Assembly (NCBI RefSeq): GCF_036416795.1
Contig: NZ_CP143867.1
Coordinates: 3,278,001-3,342,000 of the forward strand
DNA: 64,000 nucleotides
Direction of reading: 5' to 3'
Origin: Bacteroides sp. MSB163
GTDB lineage: Bacteria; Bacteroidota; Bacteroidia; Bacteroidales; Bacteroidaceae
The notes beneath the pieces were generated by a model. That model was not told where the DNA came from. It saw only the letters and a list, made by a program, of their open reading frames with translations, and did no database searches. The first letter of the stretch is position 1; each line of letters opens with the position of its first letter. Both the position numbers and the translations under genes were made by a program. Below are positions 1 to 6,860 of the stretch, piece after piece.

Positions 1-1
1 A

Positions 2-793
2 GATGTGGAAATAGGTATCCGGGTAGACAATACTTTGTGTGATGGTTTTATGTATGAAGGTACCAAAGACGACATTCTACCGTTACCGGCTTCTCACTAT
101 ACGCTGAGCGATGATAAGATTGTCATAAAGAAAGGCCAGATATTGGGTGGCGTTACGGTGAATCTGACTGATGCTTATTTTAGTGACCCGAAATCTGCGG
201 AGTTGAACTATGTAATTCCCGTGGTGATGACCGGTGTGCAGAATGCCGACACCGTTTTGCAGGGTAAAGCGCAGGTAACCGATCCGCATCGTCTGAATAA
301 AGCGGATTGGGAGGTACAGCCTAAGGATTATACGCTTTATGCGGTGAGGTATGTAAGTAAGTACGATTCGCACTATCTGCGTCGCGGTGTCGATACCTAT
401 AGCGGTGCCAAAACCGGTACGGAGGTGCGTCATGCTGCATATGTGGAGAAAGACGAAACTATCGGAGGCTTCAGTACGTTGGGCTTGAACAAGGTACAGT
501 GGGCTCGTCCTACCAAAGATGCTGCCGGAGAGAATATCGAAGCCAATTTGGTACTTTCTTTCGATGAGAGTGGCAATTGTACGGTTACTTCTGTATCTGA
601 TGGTGTAGTGGCCGGTGGTAATGGTAAGTTTGTTTCCAAAGGTGACAAGAACAGTTGGGGAGGCAAAGACCGTGATGTGCTCTATTTGGATTACACCATG
701 GACTACGACGGCATTCATTGTGCCACCAAAGATACGCTGGTAGTACATTATCGTGGTGTGAAGGCCGAATGGTTTACTCCCGTGAAGAAATAA
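2..793 (+). CDS. Surface PUL lipoprotein, DUF1735/DUF5627 type (5' end missing)
   Basis: The reading frame is open from the first bases of the window, so the start lies upstream and only about 264 residues of the C-terminal part are visible. The text resembles the proteins with an N-terminal BT_3987-like (DUF1735) immunoglobulin-like domain and a C-terminal DUF5627 beta domain. These are usually surface-exposed, next to SusD and likely to bind glycan. The middle carries a stretch typical of that family (NKADWEVQPKDYTLYAVRYV). It ends 32 bases before the GH10 start, so the two are very probably one operon, the distal end of a PUL whose SusC/SusD would lie left of the window. The domain naming is from memory of the family and not from a search. 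A GTG at position 5 is in frame but is not a credible start. Confidence 0.7.
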   Translation, partial: DVEIGIRVDNTLCDGFMYEGTKDDILPLPASHYTLSDDKIVIKKGQILGGVTVNLTDAYFSDPKSAELNYVIPVVMTGVQNADTVLQGKAQVTDPHRLNKADWEVQPKDYTLYAVRYVSKYDSHYLRRGVDTYSGAKTGTEVRHAAYVEKDETIGGFSTLGLNKVQWARPTKDAAGENIEANLVLSFDESGNCTVTSVSDGVVAGGNGKFVSKGDKNSWGGKDRDVLYLDYTMDYDGIHCATKDTLVVHYRGVKAEWFTPVKK

Positions 794-825
794 CGTTAGG
801 GTTTCTTATTTTAAAAAGTATTAAT

Positions 826-3015
826 ATGAAACATACAAAAAATATATTAGGTACAATGCTTTTGATGGCTGCGGCTATTGGCGTCGCTTCTTGCGTGGAT
901 GACAAGCCGTTGGCTTTCTCGGTAGAGAAACCTGCTTCCATTGCAGGTATGGAGTACCTCAATGACTATGATGTCTTGAAAACTTATGTGAATAGCAGTG
1001 CCAATCCCGACTTTAAGTTGGGAATTGCACTGGCTGTGAACGACTATTTGAAATCAGAAATTGTGACACGTCTTGCCAATACTAATTTCCATGAAATGAC
1101 GGCAGGCAATGCCATGAAATATGCATCATGTGTGGGTAATGATGGAACGATGAATTTTGATGCTGTGCAAAATTTTGTATCTGCGGCTAAAGCCGATGGT
1201 CTTACCATCTATGGACATACCTTGGCTTGGCATGCACAACAGAATAACAAGTATCTAAACGGATTGATTGCTCCGATACCTTTGCCTGTTGATCCTAATG
1301 CATCCAACAAGTTTTTGCATATTACAGTGCCGGAAGCAGGAGGAAATCCTTGGGATCGTGAGATTTATTATGACCTTGCCGAACCACTTGTAGTAGGTAA
1401 GGAATATGTGATTTCGATGAAGGCTAAGGCTACTTCAGCGGTATCCTATAATTTCTGGCCTGGTATTATTGATGGTGATACGCAATATTTGCCTTCTTTT
1501 TCAGCTGATAATAAATGGGAGGAAACCTCTATAACGTTTACAGCGAATATTCCTATCAATCGTTTGCGTTTCTGTTTCGGTACGTTTCAAGGAGAACTTT
1601 GTTTTGACGATGTGACATTGTCTTCTGCTGATGATGAAAATCTTATTGAAGGCGGTACGTTTGATACTGAAGATTTATCCCGTTGGACAAGACCGGGCTG
1701 GATGACTTCATATTCCTATGAAATAGGCAAGGAAGGCAATGATAATGCAGGCTTCTGTTTGACTATGACTAATAGTGAGAAGAAAAACAATAATTGGGAT
1801 TCACAAGTGTGGTATCAATTTGCTTCACCGTTGACCGAAGGAAAAGCGTACACTTTTAGAGCCAAGGTCAAGGCAACTGATACATATAATTGTACCATAT
1901 TTATGCAGTCTTCCAGTGGTGGTGCTCAAGGATATCCTGGTGGTTTAAATATTGGTACCGAATGGGCAGATGTCAGTTTGACATTTACACCAGGGCATGG
2001 ACAAGTGGATAAGTTTACCTTTAATTTTGGTGATTTTGTAGGAACCATTTATGTAGATGATGTTGTGTTCTCAGATGGGACGTCGGATATTTATACTTCC
2101 AGCTTTGAAAACCAGTCGATTGAGGGGTGGACCAGTTGGAGTGGCTATCAGGGATTGTCTGCTGAAGGTGAGGGATATTCTTCTAATCAGACAAGTATTG
2201 AACTTACTCCTGAAGAGAAAAAAGATACTCTAACTTGGGCTATGAACAACTGGGTGGAAGGTATGATGAAAGCTACCGATGGTTATGTAACAGCTTGGGA
2301 TGTAGTGAACGAAGCTATTTCCGGTGGTGGTAACGATGAAGGTTTCTATACCTTACAATCAGCCAGCAACGTTTCTCCTGAAGATGCCAAGAACAATTTC
2401 TATTGGCAAGACTATTTGGGTAATGTGGATTACGTACGCATTGTTGTAGCTGCCGCCCGCAAGTATTATGCAGAAAATGGTGGTACTGCTCCTTTGAAGC
2501 TCTTTGTCAATGACTACAATCTGGAGTCAGACTGGGATGATAACAAAAAAGTCAAGAGTTTGGTACACTGGATTGAGAAGTGGGAAGCTGACGGTGTAAC
2601 AAAGATTGACGGTATCGGTACGCAGATGCACGTATCTTGCTATGCCAATGCTGTCACGCAGAAGAGCAAGGAAGACCATGTGGTGAAGATGTTTGAGATA
2701 TTGGCAGAAAGTGGTAAACTGGTAAAGATATCAGAACTTGATATGGGTTATATAGATGAGAATAATACTAGTGTTAAGACAGAGAATATGACCGAAGCTC
2801 AGCATAAAGCGATGGCAGAATACTATAAGTTCATCGTGAAGAAGTACTTTGAGATTATTCCTGCTGCCCAGCAGTATGGTATCACGCAATGGTGTGCTAC
2901 CGATGCTCCCAGTGATTCGGGCTGGCGTGGTGGTGAACCCGTAGGCCTTTGGGATTCCAACTACAGTCGTAAGCATACCTATGCAGGTTTTGCTGATGGA
3001 TTGGCTGGAAAATAA
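826..3015 (+). CDS. GH10 endo-beta-1,4-xylanase lipoprotein with inserted CBM4-like modules
   Basis: This is a predicted 729-residue outer-membrane lipoprotein. The start at 826 is chosen because it gives a lipoprotein signal ending in the lipobox GVASC; the open frame extends upstream to 718 without such a signal. The GH10 barrel is split. An N-terminal part (about residues 45-150, with the TLAWHAQ strand) is followed by about 300 residues of two beta-sandwich carbohydrate-binding repeats (each with a FDDVTL or YVDDVVF end). The rest of the barrel then carries the acid/base Glu at about residue 496 (WDVVNEA) and the nucleophile Glu at about 637 (SELDMG). This arrangement is known for surface xylanases of Bacteroides and Prevotella that make the first cuts in xylan. 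It follows the truncated surface protein in an operon and ends in a strong hairpin terminator. It is a paralogue of the GH10 at 30008-32326. Confidence 0.93.
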   Translation: MKHTKNILGTMLLMAAAIGVASCVDDKPLAFSVEKPASIAGMEYLNDYDVLKTYVNSSANPDFKLGIALAVNDYLKSEIVTRLANTNFHEMTAGNAMKYASCVGNDGTMNFDAVQNFVSAAKADGLTIYGHTLAWHAQQNNKYLNGLIAPIPLPVDPNASNKFLHITVPEAGGNPWDREIYYDLAEPLVVGKEYVISMKAKATSAVSYNFWPGIIDGDTQYLPSFSADNKWEETSITFTANIPINRLRFCFGTFQGELCFDDVTLSSADDENLIEGGTFDTEDLSRWTRPGWMTSYSYEIGKEGNDNAGFCLTMTNSEKKNNNWDSQVWYQFASPLTEGKAYTFRAKVKATDTYNCTIFMQSSSGGAQGYPGGLNIGTEWADVSLTFTPGHGQVDKFTFNFGDFVGTIYVDDVVFSDGTSDIYTSSFENQSIEGWTSWSGYQGLSAEGEGYSSNQTSIELTPEEKKDTLTWAMNNWVEGMMKATDGYVTAWDVVNEAISGGGNDEGFYTLQSASNVSPEDAKNNFYWQDYLGNVDYVRIVVAAARKYYAENGGTAPLKLFVNDYNLESDWDDNKKVKSLVHWIEKWEADGVTKIDGIGTQMHVSCYANAVTQKSKEDHVVKMFEILAESGKLVKISELDMGYIDENNTSVKTENMTEAQHKAMAEYYKFIVKKYFEIIPAAQQYGITQWCATDAPSDSGWRGGEPVGLWDSNYSRKHTYAGFADGLAGK

Positions 3016-3030
3016 TAGAGTTTTATGAGA

Positions 3031-3068
3031 AAAGGCAGCGGGTGTCATAACGTGAAACCGCTGCCTTT
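3031..3068 (+). terminator. Hairpin terminator after GH10 xylanase
   Basis: An 11-bp perfect inverted repeat (AAAGGCAGCGG at 3031-3041 and its complement at 3058-3068) lies 15 bases after the xylanase stop, followed by an AT-rich stretch. The next gene starts 27 bases later. Confidence 0.8.
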
Positions 3069-3094
3069 ATTATCTTAATAAAAATTGTACAACA

Positions 3095-3508
3095 ATGAAA
3101 AATATTTTATTTATTTTATTGGCTTTATTACCGACTTTAGTATGGGCCGGGAAAAGTGAGAGCGTTCAAACGAATGCTTATGTGGCAACAGGGACTTATA
3201 CTACTAGTGCTTTTGGTGGAGTTCATGTCTTAACAGGACGTGACGAGTTTACTAAAATGGCATTTGTCATTGGTATCCAATTAGATGAACTTCCGGATGG
3301 AATGTATTATGAGTGGAAATTATTAGAGGCGAATGGTGGGGATGAGACTTTTCAGCCGCAGCCAAGCAATGATAAGGTCTGCTATATAGGATTGAATGGA
3401 AATACGGATGTTCTAAGGTTTTCCGTAACTACACGTACAGCAAGTGGTTTCCAAGGAATAGTTGCAGAAAGAGTTTTTACCTTCCTTTTCTTTCCGAATC
3501 GGTTATAG
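3095..3508 (+). CDS. Small secreted protein of unknown function
   Basis: This encodes 137 residues with a clear N-terminal signal peptide (basic start, then a run of Ile/Leu/Phe, cleavage likely after LVWAG). The mature part of about 118 residues is predicted to be mostly beta strand, with no cysteines except one, and ends in a hydrophobic aromatic tail (FLFFPNRL). I do not recognise the family. It follows the xylanase terminator closely and has its own terminator downstream, so it is probably a separate short transcript. Its position behind the xylanase suggests an envelope role, but this is inference only. Confidence 0.55.
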   Translation: MKNILFILLALLPTLVWAGKSESVQTNAYVATGTYTTSAFGGVHVLTGRDEFTKMAFVIGIQLDELPDGMYYEWKLLEANGGDETFQPQPSNDKVCYIGLNGNTDVLRFSVTTRTASGFQGIVAERVFTFLFFPNRL

Positions 3509-3624
3509 ATATGTTAGGGTATAACCGGAGATGATATTTATACCTATAGTTTTGTCCGTTATTGGTAATTAGTCTTATATAGGGTTAGGTTTTTGATAGG
3601 ATGAAGCTGTCATAAGGTATAAAA

Positions 3625-3661
3625 TGCCCATACAGGAAACTCATGTATGGGCACTTTTTTT
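3625..3661 (+). terminator. Rho-independent terminator
   Basis: A 10-bp perfect stem (TGCCCATACA at 3625-3634 with its complement at 3644-3653) has a 9-base loop and is followed by a run of seven T. It terminates the small secreted protein gene. The toxin gene on the other strand ends about 60 bases further on. Confidence 0.9.
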
Positions 3662-3719
3662 CCCTGTTCCGGCGGATTTGCAATCCGTTTGTCTTAGCAT
3701 TATGAAGTATTTAACCCTA

Positions 3720-4061
3720 TCACATCAAACCATTCTTCTTCAACAATTCTGCCAACTCTTTCTTGCTGATGGAAGAACGCTCTGCCTTATCATAAACAAA
3801 GAGCAGATTCATAGTTGAATTCCGTTCGGAAGTCACAGCTATAAAAGTAATTACTCTTGTGCCACCACTCTTGCCTTTTCCTTTTGAAGTAGTTTTTACA
3901 CGAATTTTACGAGGTCTGTTGTCAAGATCTGTTCCCAATAGCGGATTCTGTTCCAATGCATCAATGAGGGCAACATAATCTTCTTTGAATGAAGCATAGT
4001 GTTTTGCCAAACGTTTAACTTCATGCTGAAATGTAGGCTGAACGATTATATCATAATTCAT
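3720..4061 (-). CDS. RelE/ParE-superfamily toxin of a type II toxin-antitoxin pair
   Basis: About 113 residues, starting at the ATG at 4061 (a TTG two codons upstream is less likely). The pattern is typical of the RelE/ParE superfamily. It has an N-terminal helix with basic residues (FQHEVKRLAKHY), the NPLLGTDL turn, the basic KTTSKGKGKSGG strand, and the C-terminal LLFVYDKAERSSIS segment with a following helix. Members cut mRNA at the ribosome or target gyrase. It overlaps by 11 bases the 3' end of the upstream antitoxin-like reading frame on the same strand, the usual antitoxin-toxin coupling. That antitoxin frame has an internal stop, so the toxin may be unneutralised, weakly expressed or itself inactive. 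Confidence 0.75.
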   Translation of the reverse strand: MNYDIIVQPTFQHEVKRLAKHYASFKEDYVALIDALEQNPLLGTDLDNRPRKIRVKTTSKGKGKSGGTRVITFIAVTSERNSTMNLLFVYDKAERSSISKKELAELLKKNGLM

Positions 4062-4317
4062 CGGCAAACTCCCTTGCAGTTTTGGCTTTTAGTTGTCCGG
4101 TCATAGTCTGTTTCGCTTCACCCCACCTGGCATCTGTTCCTGCAAGCAGTTCTTTCTTGCTGATGGTTTCTTCCGCTTCCACCTCATCGGTATTCTTGCT
4201 TTTCATTATCCGCTACAAGGCTCTACGCAGTTTTTCCAGTGCATTCTTGTCGTTGATTTCCGTCAAGATATCACGAACTAGCAATGCTTTCTGACCTTCC
4301 AATTCCAGTGTTGTCAT
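4051..4317 (-). pseudogene. Antitoxin gene interrupted by an in-frame amber codon
   Basis: Reading the minus strand from the ATG at 4317 gives an 88-codon frame that would end at 4051 and overlap the toxin start. Codon 35 is TAG (plus-strand CTA at 4213-4215). The frame is otherwise continuous on both sides: before it MTTLELEGQKALLVRD and a KLRRAL helix, after it a Lys/Glu-rich tail ending AREFADEL. Size, position and overlap fit an antitoxin of the small helical type found upstream of RelE-like toxins in Bacteroides. An ATG three codons after the stop could restart translation of the C-terminal half, which in many antitoxins is the toxin-binding part. I infer a point mutation to a stop. Confidence 0.7.
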
Positions 4318-5324
4318 ATTACGGCCTCCTTTCTTATTTGATTTCTAATGACAAAGAAACGTTTTTATCGGAAATACGGTTGTGGAAAGGTAGGAAAGGC
4401 TTCCCCTGCGGGCATTTTTTTATTCGGGATGACGTTTAAGGAAAGAATATAAGCATAAAGAAAAGTTTTTTCTGCATTGTTACGACTTTTCTCTATATCG
4501 TTTCATATCCGGCAGTTATTCCCCTCAGTTAATTCTCTGCTTTGCCATGCGTTTTTTGTATTATTCTTAATGCTTCCTAAGAGGTGTCTTTAATAGTCTT
4601 AGAACTAGTTGATTTAAGTTTCCCTATGGTAGGGAACCATCGTTTCTGGTGGGGAAACTGCCGTTCCTCGCAGCGGAAACGAATCTAAATATAGAAGGTT
4701 GTAGCTGAAAAAGGGCTACACCATTTGCCCGAAAGGGTGTAGCCATGTGCTCCAAAGGGTGTAGCCATGTGTTTAAAAGGGTGTAGCCTTACCGGATAAA
4801 AGGTTATTTTGTCCGAAATATGAGCGTAAGCTTTCTCTGAAAACGGTTTTATCCGCTACTTTCCGGTATATCCCGTTCGTTTTCGCAATGTCTATTTGAT
4901 TAAAAATACACCTAAAACAGATGTTTTGAGCCTTTTATTAGAGTATTACCATGCAATATCCTTTTTATTTTTCATATACGCTTTCTATTTGTATTTTCCC
5001 AATAAGGATTCCTTGCATTCTTTTTTATCAAGCGCTGTACGATGGGGAAATACTCAATCCAGACATCATTATCTTATATCTCCGCACAAAACGATAACTG
5101 ACAAATAAATTCAGCTAATGGAAGTAAATATGGAGAACAAATAAGCTCCGTATCACTTCATAAGTTTCGCAAGCCTTCGGCAAGGATGACGGGATAGTAC
5201 TGCTTATCATTTAAATCCTTTCTTTCCGGGTTATGAATTAAATGATAATGTAGGCAACTGCTTTTTGCCGGAATTAAGGAGAAAAACAAGCCGTCATGCA
5301 GGCAGGAAAAGAGAACCTTATTTT
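4318..5324. other. About 1 kb without a convincing gene
   Basis: Short open frames exist here (for example 4896-5108 on the plus strand), but they have no family features and no plausible start context. The region is AT-rich. It holds the 22-bp-period repeat at 4710-4797 and short repeat-like text such as GCCTTCGGCAAGGATGACGG near 5170. It looks like eroded intergenic DNA between two selfish genes. Confidence 0.6.
4710..4797. repeat. Four units of a 22-bp-period repeat, one with inverted core
   Basis: Units start at 4710, 4732, 4754 and 4776, exactly 22 bases apart. Three contain AAAGGGTGTAGCC. The first contains AAAGGGCTACACC, in which the core is the reverse complement of that of the others. 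The 9-base remainders of each unit vary. There is no repeat-spacer architecture of CRISPR size. Confidence 0.75.
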
Positions 5325-6209
5325 TTATAAATCATTGATTTCCGCCAAGGACAACCCGGTAGCTTGCATGATTTGCTCAGGATTCAATCCGATAGATTTC
5401 AGGTTCAGGGCTATCTCACGGTTTCTTTCTTCTATTCCTTTTTCTATTCCTATCTCTATCCCTTTCTCTATTCCTTCTTCATACCCTTCCTTATGTCCCA
5501 ACTTCCGTTGCCCGCTGGCAATGGCAAGGTTGTCGCGATAAATCTTGATGCTTTCATCATACTTCATGCGCTCCTCCTTGCTCAATGCGGAGATATCGAC
5601 GATTTTTTCAAGCTCGTCGAACACTGACTTCTGTGCCTTGAAAGGCATTCGTTTTAGCGTTTCCATATTCTTAAGTACATAAATCCATCGTTCAAAATCA
5701 GTCTCGCATTCGTCCTCTTCCTTCAGGAAGGAAGGGAGTTCCAGAAAGATGAAACGCATCTTGTCTATAAAAAGTTCGTGCGTTTCCTTGTCCGCCAGTA
5801 TGACGTCCTTGCGGAAGCGTCCCTTCTCTGTTCCCAGATAGAAATTCATGAAGAAGACGCCATATACGGCTTTTATCTCATACTGCCATTTGGTTCCGCG
5901 CTCGCCCTGGCGCACTACCGCTTGGGACAGGTAATACAGGGAGCGTTCCTTGAAGCGGTCTTGGTATTTGTTCTGCATCTCCACTATGATTTTTTCACCG
6001 GTCTCTGTGGTGCAGTAGATATCGTATATCAATCCGCGATCGCCATCGTAAATGGGCATCTGTTCCTTGTCCAGAAACGTGATGTCCTTTATCTGTTTTT
6101 CTCCTTTCAGCAGGTCGTTCAGGAAGTCAATCAGCAGGCCTTTTGTTACCGACTGTCCGAAAATTTTCTTAAACCCTACGTCTGTAAAAGGATTAATGAA
6201 TTTGCTCAT
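5325..6209 (-). CDS. Rpn-family recombination-promoting nuclease (PD-(D/E)XK transposase-like)
   Basis: This encodes 294 residues. The N-terminus (FINPFTDVGFKKIFG) and the following text (LNDLLKGEKQIKDI, then ETGEKIIVEMQNKYQ with the E-M-Q catalytic strand, then FKERSLYYLSQAV) match the PDDEXK_2 nuclease family that includes RpnA-type proteins. Those are DNA endonucleases that raise recombination and are often annotated as transposases. Near the C-terminus a tetrapeptide repeat (GIEK, GIEI, GIEK, GIEE, DNA period 12 at about 5430-5480) forms a likely helical linker to a short DNA-binding-like tail (LNPEQIMQATGLSLAEINDL). The start at 6209 has a -7 promoter box 29 bases upstream. The gene is monocistronic. 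A 3' fragment of a relative lies 350 bases upstream. Confidence 0.88.
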   Translation of the reverse strand: MSKFINPFTDVGFKKIFGQSVTKGLLIDFLNDLLKGEKQIKDITFLDKEQMPIYDGDRGLIYDIYCTTETGEKIIVEMQNKYQDRFKERSLYYLSQAVVRQGERGTKWQYEIKAVYGVFFMNFYLGTEKGRFRKDVILADKETHELFIDKMRFIFLELPSFLKEEDECETDFERWIYVLKNMETLKRMPFKAQKSVFDELEKIVDISALSKEERMKYDESIKIYRDNLAIASGQRKLGHKEGYEEGIEKGIEIGIEKGIEERNREIALNLKSIGLNPEQIMQATGLSLAEINDL

Positions 6210-6237
6210 TGCTTTGTTCGCTTTGTTTTGGTTATTA

Positions 6238-6245
6238 CAAAGGTA
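6238..6245 (-). promoter_or_regulatory. -7 promoter box for the Rpn gene
   Basis: On the minus strand the sequence reads TACCTTTG, a full match to the Bacteroides -7 consensus TAnnTTTG, 29 bases upstream of the ATG. No clear -33 TTTG was seen. Confidence 0.65.
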
Positions 6246-6449
6246 AGGTTTTATTTGAGAAGACGGAGCATTATTGCAGAAAATAACGGCTTTTGCCGTT
6301 TTATTCTTTATCTGAGCGGTTATGAATGAAATGATTTACTGAGTAACTGTCATCCTGCTTGTCATTTGTTTTTTTCTGATGGAAGACTGCAAGACGAAAA
6401 AGAATGTTGCTATATTTTGTCTGATTCTGTTTTTGAGGAGTATATAGGT

Positions 6450-6486
6450 CTGAAATTATCCAATTTGGAAGATTAGATAATTTCAG
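6450..6486. repeat. 11-bp perfect inverted repeat
   Basis: CTGAAATTATC at 6450-6460 and its exact complement at 6476-6486 are separated by 15 bases. There is no T-run on either side, so it is a poor intrinsic terminator. It may be an operator, a transcript hairpin or a mobile-element end. Confidence 0.55.
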
Positions 6487-6562
6487 GGTTCAAATCAAAG
6501 TGAAGCCGTTGCCTTTATTTAAAAAATTGAATAACACTTAAAATGTAATTTTAGGCAAGTAG

Positions 6563-6676
6563 TCACAGCTTCTTTATCTCTTCACAAGTTAGGCCGGTAA
6601 TGTCTGCAATCAAGGCAGGATTAAGCTTCTGCAAGGAAGATGCATGGAGTTGATAATCAGTAATATTTTCCGCTAA
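6563..6676 (-). pseudogene. 3' remnant of a second Rpn-family nuclease gene
   Basis: The minus strand has a 37-codon frame ending at 6563. Its end reads LNPALIADITGLTCEEIKKL, clearly homologous to the C-terminal tail of the intact Rpn protein next door (LNPEQIMQATGLSLAEINDL). The frame is closed by a stop just upstream and no nuclease domain remains. It is the C-terminal DNA-binding-like tail of a lost copy. Confidence 0.75.
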
Positions 6677-6734
6677 TTATTATAAACGTGGTGAGAGGCA
6701 TAGTATAACTGTGATGGAATGTTTCTGAAAGAAA

Positions 6735-6761
6735 ATGTAACACGGACATTAAAGATGTAAC
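6735..6761 (+). promoter_or_regulatory. Candidate HTCS operator upstream of GH5
   Basis: Two copies of ATGTAAC (6735-6741 and 6755-6761, each followed by A) stand in direct repeat 20 bases apart. The second copy is 53 bases upstream of the -7 box of the GH5 gene. The same motif, orientation and distance occur upstream of GH35 at 29840-29867. Direct repeats about two helical turns apart are what an AraC-type output domain would bind. Confidence 0.55.
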
Positions 6762-6814
6762 ATCAGCGAATAACTATGTATCATGAAGATACTGTTTGTT
6801 TCATTTCTATCTGT

Positions 6815-6822
6815 TACATTTG
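6815..6822 (+). promoter_or_regulatory. -7 promoter box for GH5
   Basis: TACATTTG matches TAnnTTTG and lies 38 bases upstream of the chosen ATG at 6861. It rules against the upstream in-frame ATG at 6783. Confidence 0.6.
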
Positions 6823-6860
6823 AAACCGGAAAGATTTCTGAAGATATAATCGAAGATCAA

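Larger units (their letters stand above)
6210..6860. other. Intergenic region with promoters, a hairpin and a gene fragment
   Basis: No intact gene is seen in these 650 bases. They contain the Rpn promoter, a small hairpin (AACGGC at 6285-6290 with GCCGTT at 6295-6300), an 11-bp inverted repeat at 6450-6486, a 3' Rpn remnant at 6563-6676 and the GH5 control region at 6735-6822. An ATG at 6783 is in frame with GH5, but it lies upstream of the GH5 -7 box and is unlikely to be used. Confidence 0.6.

Noticed and set aside
718..825. Upstream extension of the GH10 xylanase frame
   Set aside because: It overlaps the preceding gene and would bury the lipoprotein signal 36 residues inside the protein.
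3672..3687. Short GGATTTGCAATCCG palindrome, with a related GGATTTGTAATCCG near 63625
   Set aside because: It looks like a common dispersed word in this group of bacteria; too short to call an element from two copies.
4082..4294. Plus-strand open frames opposite the antitoxin
   Set aside because: They are complements of the antitoxin-like coding sequence on the minus strand, which overlaps the toxin start as expected.
4896..5108. 70-codon plus-strand open frame in the gene-free stretch
   Set aside because: AT-rich, with no motif, no family resemblance and no promoter; the frame looks like chance.
5430..5485. Phase-variable simple repeat in the Rpn gene
   Set aside because: The 12-base repeats encode four-residue units and any change keeps the frame, so it would alter linker length and not switch the gene off.
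6783..6860. Upstream ATG extension of GH5
   Set aside because: It lies upstream of the -7 box at 6815-6822, and its residues add a second hydrophobic start with no lipoprotein logic.
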